A DNA stretch of 64,000 nt from Marinobacter xestospongiae (GTDB lineage: Bacteria > Pseudomonadota > Gammaproteobacteria > Pseudomonadales > Oleiphilaceae): positions 1 to 64,000 of the forward strand of contig NZ_JAKZAK010000021.1 of the NCBI RefSeq assembly GCF_023156385.1, read 5' to 3'. Numbering within the stretch: position 1 is the stretch's first letter; each line of letters starts with the position of its first letter. Below the pieces are notes generated by a model that ran no database searches, was not told the origin of the DNA, and was given only the letters and a program-made list of their open reading frames with translations. A program made the translations under genes and the position numbers. Positions 59,133 to 64,000 of this stretch are shown one piece after another.

Positions 59133-60953
59133 CTAGCCCAGAAACGCCATATGCTCGGCGTCCAGCTGCATCAGGTTTTTGGTGGGGCTGAGCATGCTGG
59201 TGGCGTGGCTCTGGGCCCGTGGCAGCAGTCGCTCGTAATAGAATTCGGCGGTGGCCAGCTTGGCGCGGTAGAACTCCGCCGCGTCGGCGCCGCCGTGCTC
59301 CAGTTTGTCTGCCGCTACCGCCGCCTGACGGGCCCACAGGTAGGCCATGGTGACGTAGCCGCTGTACATCAGGAAGTCGTGGGCCGCAGCGCTGACTACG
59401 TCGCGGTCCTTACGGGCCGCCAGCATCAGCCGCACAGTCAGCACGTTCCACTGCGCCGTCAGTTTCAGCAGTTCCACTGCGAACGGCCGTAACCGCTTGT
59501 CGGTCAACTGCTTGCGGGCGAAGTTGGCGATCTTCAGGGTGAATTCCCGCACCGCACCGCCCTGGGTCATCATCAGTACCTTGCGGCCCAGCAGGTCGAG
59601 GGCCTGGATGCCGGTGGTGCCTTCGTACAGGGTGGCGATCTTGGTGTCACGGATGATCTGCTCCATGCCATGCTCGCGGATGTAGCCGTGGCCACCGAAG
59701 ACCTGCACGCCCTGGTTGGCGGCCTCGTAGCCGAGCTCGGTGAGGAAGCCCTTGAGGATCGGCGTCAGGAAGCCGAGTTTGTCGTCGTAGGCCTCGGCCT
59801 TCTTGCTGTCGCCCTGTTCATGGCCTTCCACCATGTGGTCGGCAAGCCGCGCGGCGTAATACAGCATGGCGCGACCGCCTTCGGCGATGGCCTTCTGGGT
59901 CAGCAGCATACGCCGTACGTCGGCGTGATGGATCAGGCTGTCGGCGACCTGATCCGGCTCCTTCTTGCCGGACAGCGCCCGCATGGAGCGGCGATCCCTG
60001 GCGTAGTCCAGCGCCCATTGGTAGGACAGTTCCGCCGGCCCCACGCCCTGGATGGCAGTGCCGATGCGGGCGGTGTTCATAAACGTGAACATGCATTCCA
60101 GGCCCTGGTTCTCCGGGCCGATCAGGTAGCCGGTGGCGTCGTCGAAGTTCATCACGCAGGTGGCTGAGGCCTTGATGCCCATTTTCTTTTCCAGACTGCC
60201 ACAGGTGACGCCGTTGCGCTGGCCGACATCGCCGTTATCATCCGGCAGGAACTTGGGCACGATGAACAGGGAAATGCCGCGGGTGCCCTTGGGCGCGTCC
60301 GGCAGACGGGCCAGCACCACATGGACGATGTTGTCGGTGAGGTCGTGCTCGCCGGAGGAAATGAAGATCTTGGTGCCGGTGACCCGGTAGCTGCCATCGG
60401 CCTGGGGCTCGGCCTTGGTCTTGACCTGGCCCAGGTCGGTGCCACATTGGGGTTCGGTCAGGCACATGGTGCCGCCCCAGCGGCCCTCGGTCAGTGGCGG
60501 CAGATAGGTCTGTTTCTGTTCGTCACTGCCGTGGAGGAAGATGGTGTTCATGGCGCCAATGGACAGGCCCGGGTACATCGAGAAGGACCAGTTGGCGGTG
60601 CCCATCATTTCCTGCTTGAACAGCCCCAGCGAGGCCGGCAGGCCCTGGCCACCGAACTCCTCGGGCGCCGACAGGCCCTGCCAGCCACCAGCGACGTACT
60701 GGGCGTAGGCCTCCTTGAAGCCTTTGGGGGTGGTGACCTCGCCGTTTTCCAGTTTGCAGCCTTCCTCGTCGCCGCTCTGGTACAGCGGGCTCAGCACGTC
60801 CTCACAGAAACGGCCGCACTCGCTGAGAATGGCGTCAACAATGTCCGGCGTGGCGTTCTCGCCGCTGGCCAGGGAGGCGTAGTGGCGGGGGTAGTCAAAG
60901 ACCTCGTTGAGCAGGAATTTCATGTCCCGCAGGGGAGCCTTGTAGGTCGGCAT
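59133..60953 (-). CDS. Acyl-CoA dehydrogenase, long DmdC/FadE5-like type
   Basis: A 606-residue flavoprotein, longer than typical acyl-CoA dehydrogenases (about 380-400) because of an N-terminal extension and a C-terminal extra domain. Key regions are TMCLTEPQCGTDLGQVKT (FAD/substrate loop), IFISSGEHDLTDN and GYIREHGMEQIIRDTKIATLYEGTTGIQ (active-site Glu). Such enzymes oxidise 3-methylmercaptopropionyl-CoA (DmdC) or fatty acyl-CoA. No dmdB or dmdD is adjacent, so the substrate is not settled. Confidence 0.9.
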   Translation of the reverse strand: MPTYKAPLRDMKFLLNEVFDYPRHYASLASGENATPDIVDAILSECGRFCEDVLSPLYQSGDEEGCKLENGEVTTPKGFKEAYAQYVAGGWQGLSAPEEFGGQGLPASLGLFKQEMMGTANWSFSMYPGLSIGAMNTIFLHGSDEQKQTYLPPLTEGRWGGTMCLTEPQCGTDLGQVKTKAEPQADGSYRVTGTKIFISSGEHDLTDNIVHVVLARLPDAPKGTRGISLFIVPKFLPDDNGDVGQRNGVTCGSLEKKMGIKASATCVMNFDDATGYLIGPENQGLECMFTFMNTARIGTAIQGVGPAELSYQWALDYARDRRSMRALSGKKEPDQVADSLIHHADVRRMLLTQKAIAEGGRAMLYYAARLADHMVEGHEQGDSKKAEAYDDKLGFLTPILKGFLTELGYEAANQGVQVFGGHGYIREHGMEQIIRDTKIATLYEGTTGIQALDLLGRKVLMMTQGGAVREFTLKIANFARKQLTDKRLRPFAVELLKLTAQWNVLTVRLMLAARKDRDVVSAAAHDFLMYSGYVTMAYLWARQAAVAADKLEHGGADAAEFYRAKLATAEFYYERLLPRAQSHATSMLSPTKNLMQLDAEHMAFLG

Positions 60954-61186
60954 ACCGGTACCTCTGTGATGCGATTGTCAGGGGAAAGGCCCAGGCCGGG
61001 CCGTGTCTGTTTTTTGTTGTACGGCATTCAAACGGGCGTTCCATTGACGAAAACCGCCTGCCCCCCTGTCAGCAAGGACAATTGGCCGAAATGACGAAAG
61101 CCCGCTCCTGACGACCCGTGCCGGTCGGTCCAATCCGCCCCGGGAGCCGTAAAGCCCTGTGGATAACTCAAGCGGAGGTAAATAAC

Positions 61187-61738
61187 ATGCAAAAATGGTC
61201 CCGGAAGTATGGCGCCGGCGCCCGGCTGTGGGTATGTTGGCTGGCAGTCGCACTGGCCGGCTGTGCCGGACCGTCGCTGGACGACTACCAGGGGCGGACG
61301 CCGGTGCTGGAGCCGACCCGCTTCTTCGAGGGTGAACTTTCCGCGCGCGGGGTGGTCAAGGACTTCTCCGGCGAAGTGATCCGCACCTTTGATGCCGACA
61401 TCGTTGCCCACTGGGACGACCGCGGGGTGGGGACCCTGGATGAGGTGTTCCGCTTTGACGACGGCGAACGCCAGACCCGCATCTGGACCCTGACACCCAA
61501 CGCCGACGGCTACCTGGCCGAGGCCGGTGATGTGGTGTCCCCAGGCCAGATGCGCTGGGCAGGCAACAGCCTGCATATGAATTACGTGCTTCGGGTGGCC
61601 ACCGATGATGGCGCCATCGACGTGCACATGGACGACTGGATGCACCTGGTGACCCCCGATACGTTGATCAACCAGACCACCATGACCAAGTGGGGCGTGG
61701 AGGTTGGCGAGGTGGTGCTGGTGATCCAGAAACGATGA
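61187..61738 (+). CDS. DUF3833 lipoprotein
   Basis: A 183-residue lipoprotein (ALAGC, Cys26) with the DUF3833 pattern LDDYQGRTPVLEPTRFFEGELSA and a lipocalin-like beta run (WTLTPNADGYLAEAGDVV, DDWMHLVTPDTLINQTTMTKWG). Function unknown. The ATG is fixed by GGAGG upstream. It precedes the RND genes by 22 bp and may be co-transcribed. Confidence 0.83.
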   Translation: MQKWSRKYGAGARLWVCWLAVALAGCAGPSLDDYQGRTPVLEPTRFFEGELSARGVVKDFSGEVIRTFDADIVAHWDDRGVGTLDEVFRFDDGERQTRIWTLTPNADGYLAEAGDVVSPGQMRWAGNSLHMNYVLRVATDDGAIDVHMDDWMHLVTPDTLINQTTMTKWGVEVGEVVLVIQKR

Positions 61739-61760
61739 TCACGAAAGGTGAGACGGGAGT

Positions 61761-62861
61761 ATGCTGAAACAAGGGATGATCGCCCTGGCCATCCTGCTGG
61801 TGGCGGTGGTGGCGGGGGCTGGCTACCAGATGCTGGCGGAACAACAGACCGCCGGCGAACAGGAGCAACGGCCGCCCCGCATCGTCAACACCGCCCAGCC
61901 CAGGCTGCAGCAGGTTCAGGACGCGCTGTCGGCGGTGGGCACCCTGAAGTCCCGGGAAGCGGTGTCGCTGACGGCCGAAGTCAGCGGCCGGGTGGTGGCG
62001 ATGGAGTTCGAGTCCGGTGGTCGGGTACGGCAGGGCCAGCGTCTGGTGCAGCTGGACGATCGCCAGGCCCGCGCCGATCTGGAGGTGGCGGAGGCCCAGC
62101 TGGCTGAGGCCCAGCGCCAGTTTGACCGCGCCCGCCGGCTGGTCACCAACAACAGCATTTCCCAGTCCCGTCTCGACGAGCTGCGCACCGCTCTGGATGT
62201 GGCCAGAGCCCAGCGTGTGGCGGCCCAGACCCGCCTTGACAACCATCGCATCGAAGCGCCGTTCAGCGGCGTGGTCGGGCTCACTGACCTCAGCCTGGGC
62301 AGCTACCTCAGCGTGGGCGATGTCATCGCCACCCTGGACGACACCAGCCGGATGGAGCTCGGCTTCTCGGTTCCCGAGCGCTTCCTGGGCCAGCTCCATC
62401 GTGGCCAGCGGGTGGAAGGCACCACCCCGGCCTACAGTGACGAGCGTTTTGCCGGCACCCTGATCGAGCTGGGCTCGCGGGTCATCGAACTGAGCCGGAC
62501 CCTGCCGGTGCGGGCGCAGGTGCACAATCCGGACGGTCGCCTGCGGCCGGGCCAGTTCATGTCGGTGCGGTTGACCCTGGCGGAGCGCGAGGCGCTGGTG
62601 ATTCCCGAGCAGGCGATGCTGATTCGTGGTGGCGCCAGCTACGTGTTCACCGTGGTGGACGGACAGGCCCGGCGCACCACGGTGTCCGTGGGTCAGCGCC
62701 AGCCCGGCTGGGTAGAGATCCTCGAAGGTCTGGCACTGGATGACCAGGTGGTGATCACCGGCCAGGACCGCCTCAGCAGCGGAGACCCGGTCAAGGTGGT
62801 GGACGACGCCAGTGCCATTCCTCCCAGCCACCTGGCCAGGGCGCCGGGAGCGGCATCGTGA
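61761..62861 (+). CDS. RND efflux periplasmic adaptor
   Basis: A 366-residue membrane-fusion protein with an N-terminal span (about 6-24). The barrel-sandwich/lipoyl parts are at AVSLTAEVSGRVVAMEFESG and IEAPFSGVVGLTDLSLGSYL. The hairpin is short (QLAEAQRQFDRARRL), followed by a beta barrel. It bridges the inner-membrane pump and an outer-membrane channel that is not in the window. It overlaps the permease start (GTGA). Confidence 0.92.
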   Translation: MLKQGMIALAILLVAVVAGAGYQMLAEQQTAGEQEQRPPRIVNTAQPRLQQVQDALSAVGTLKSREAVSLTAEVSGRVVAMEFESGGRVRQGQRLVQLDDRQARADLEVAEAQLAEAQRQFDRARRLVTNNSISQSRLDELRTALDVARAQRVAAQTRLDNHRIEAPFSGVVGLTDLSLGSYLSVGDVIATLDDTSRMELGFSVPERFLGQLHRGQRVEGTTPAYSDERFAGTLIELGSRVIELSRTLPVRAQVHNPDGRLRPGQFMSVRLTLAEREALVIPEQAMLIRGGASYVFTVVDGQARRTTVSVGQRQPGWVEILEGLALDDQVVITGQDRLSSGDPVKVVDDASAIPPSHLARAPGAAS

Positions 62862-64000
62862 TCCTGTCGGATGTCTCCATCAAGCGGCCGGTGTTCGCCA
62901 CCGTGCTCAGCCTGCTGGTGCTGGTGTTCGGCCTGGCGGCCTTGCTGGGTCTGCCGGTGCGGGAGTACCCGGACATTGATCCACCCTATGTCTCCATCTC
63001 CACCGATTACACCGGCGCCGCCGCCGAGGTGGTGGACACCCAGATTACCCAGGTAATCGAGGGCGCGGTGAGCGGGATCGAAGGCATCCGCTCGGTGACC
63101 TCCAGTACCGAGCAGGCGGAATCCCGCACCTCCATTGAATTCAACAGCGATGTCGATGTCGACGTTGCCGCCAACGACGTCCGCGATGCGGTGTCGCGGG
63201 TGGCCAACCAGCTGCCGGATGAGGCGGACGCCCCGGTGGTCAGCAAGGCCGACTCCGATGCCAACCCGATGATGTGGGTCACCCTGCGCAGTGATGTCTG
63301 GAGTCGCGCTGAGCTCAGTGACTACGCCGACCGGGTACTGGTGGACCGGCTGTCGGTGCTGGAGGGCGTTGCTCGGGTGCGGATCGGTGGTGAGCGCCGT
63401 TACGCCATCCGGGTGTGGCTGGACCAGCAGCGGCTGGCGGCCCGGGACATCACCGTGGCAGAAGTGGAGCGGGCGCTACGGGCCAACAACGCCGAGTTCC
63501 CCGCCGGCTCACTGGAATCGGAAACCCGGGACTTCACCGTGCGGGCGGAAGGCCGGTTATCGTCGGTGGAGGCCTTCCGTGAGCTGGTGATCCGCCGTGA
63601 CGGCAACAACCTGCTGCGGCTGGGGGAAGTGGCCCGGGTGGAAATGGGCGTGGAGTCCGACGTCGGACGGCTGCGGGCCAACGGCAAGAATGCGGTTGGC
63701 CTGGGTATTATCCGGCAGTCCAAGGCCAACACCGTGGCGGTGTCGGACCGGGTCCAGGCTGAACTGGACAACATCCGCCAAACCCTGCCGCCGGAAGTGT
63801 CGATAGCCGAAAGCTACGACGAATCGCTGTTTATCCGTGCCTCGATCCGCGAGGTGATCACCACCCTGGCCATTGCGGTGGCGCTGGTGATCCTGGTGAT
63901 TTTCGTGTTCCTGCGGTCCTGGCGGGCGACCCTGATTCCCGCCGTTACCATCCCGGTGGCGGTGATTGGCGCGTTTATCGGCCTTGGGGCGCTGGGCTTC
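62858..64000 (+). CDS. RND efflux permease, AcrB/HAE1-like (partial, runs off the window)
   Basis: The first 381 residues of an inner-membrane proton-driven pump. The start is GTG, overlapping the adaptor stop by 4 bp. Visible are the first span (VFATVLSLLVLVFGLAALLG), the YPDIDPPYVSISTDYTGA loop, porter-domain repeats and the second span near 330-360 (IAVALVILVIFVFLRS). Full-length relatives have about 1020-1050 residues. The lack of an adjacent local regulator leaves its substrate open. Confidence 0.93.
   Translation, partial: MILSDVSIKRPVFATVLSLLVLVFGLAALLGLPVREYPDIDPPYVSISTDYTGAAAEVVDTQITQVIEGAVSGIEGIRSVTSSTEQAESRTSIEFNSDVDVDVAANDVRDAVSRVANQLPDEADAPVVSKADSDANPMMWVTLRSDVWSRAELSDYADRVLVDRLSVLEGVARVRIGGERRYAIRVWLDQQRLAARDITVAEVERALRANNAEFPAGSLESETRDFTVRAEGRLSSVEAFRELVIRRDGNNLLRLGEVARVEMGVESDVGRLRANGKNAVGLGIIRQSKANTVAVSDRVQAELDNIRQTLPPEVSIAESYDESLFIRASIREVITTLAIAVALVILVIFVFLRSWRATLIPAVTIPVAVIGAFIGLGALGF

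Overview
The window looks like the chromosomal replication-origin neighbourhood of a high-GC marine or halophilic gammaproteobacterium. The gene blocks dnaA-dnaN-recF-gyrB, rpmH-rnpA-yidD-yidC-mnmE, def-fmt-rsmB-trkA, glyQ-glyS-gmhB and lysM-dprA-tsaC-hemF-aroE are arranged as in Pseudomonas and Alcanivorax/Marinobacter-like genomes. Two parS sites of the Pseudomonas type lie inside recF. A PA4642-family gene, the gamma-carbonic-anhydrase/prlC/yheV block, an ectoine hydroxylase and sodium-type motor genes (pomAB) agree with this. I cannot name the genus from sequence alone.

Layout. 1-8.8 kb: a MATE exporter, an unknown protein, then a surface-signalling-like cluster (cupredoxin, EAL phosphodiesterase, DUF3034 outer-membrane protein, truncated-globin lipoprotein), followed by DoxX, DUF1653 and an Na+/H+ antiporter. 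8.9-15.0 kb: an eight-gene minus-strand operon (K+ channel, DUF2170, PspA, DUF4178-like, DUF350, two small membrane/lipoproteins, membrane-fused aminopropyltransferase). It resembles E. coli yjfIJKLMC and is the best candidate here for a poorly characterised system, probably for envelope or membrane-potential stress. 15.2-21.7 kb: yheV, prlC, gamma carbonic anhydrase, a CehA/McbA-like lipoprotein hydrolase and hsp20. The cehA-hsp20 intergenic region holds two TetR-like operators and an ANR/FNR box. 21.8-28.4 kb: pomAB, aroE, hemF, tsaC, dprA, lysM. 28.9-39.6 kb: def through trkA, glyQS, gmhB, tRNA-Pro(CGG), a lipoprotein, a VC0807-like membrane protein and an SDR enzyme. 39.8-50.2 kb: gyrB, recF, a 1.9-kb non-coding region dense in DnaA boxes, an ABC1/UbiB-like kinase gene, dnaN, dnaA and the AT-rich presumptive oriC. 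50.2-54.2 kb: rpmH to mnmE.

After mnmE the usual mnmG-rsmG-parAB continuation is absent. A lower-GC segment with a HigBA toxin-antitoxin pair follows instead. It begins at the mnmE 3' end, a known integration hotspot. 55.5-64 kb: a DUF2959 lipoprotein, ectD, two tandem paralogous periplasmic binding proteins, an acyl-CoA dehydrogenase, a DUF3833 lipoprotein and an RND efflux pair whose permease runs off the window.

Two signals stand out as least explained: the second DnaA-box cluster between recF and the ABC1 kinase gene, with interspersed GGAAAAMCG motifs, and the PspA/polyamine/K+-channel operon. No rRNA, CRISPR array or complete insertion sequence was seen.
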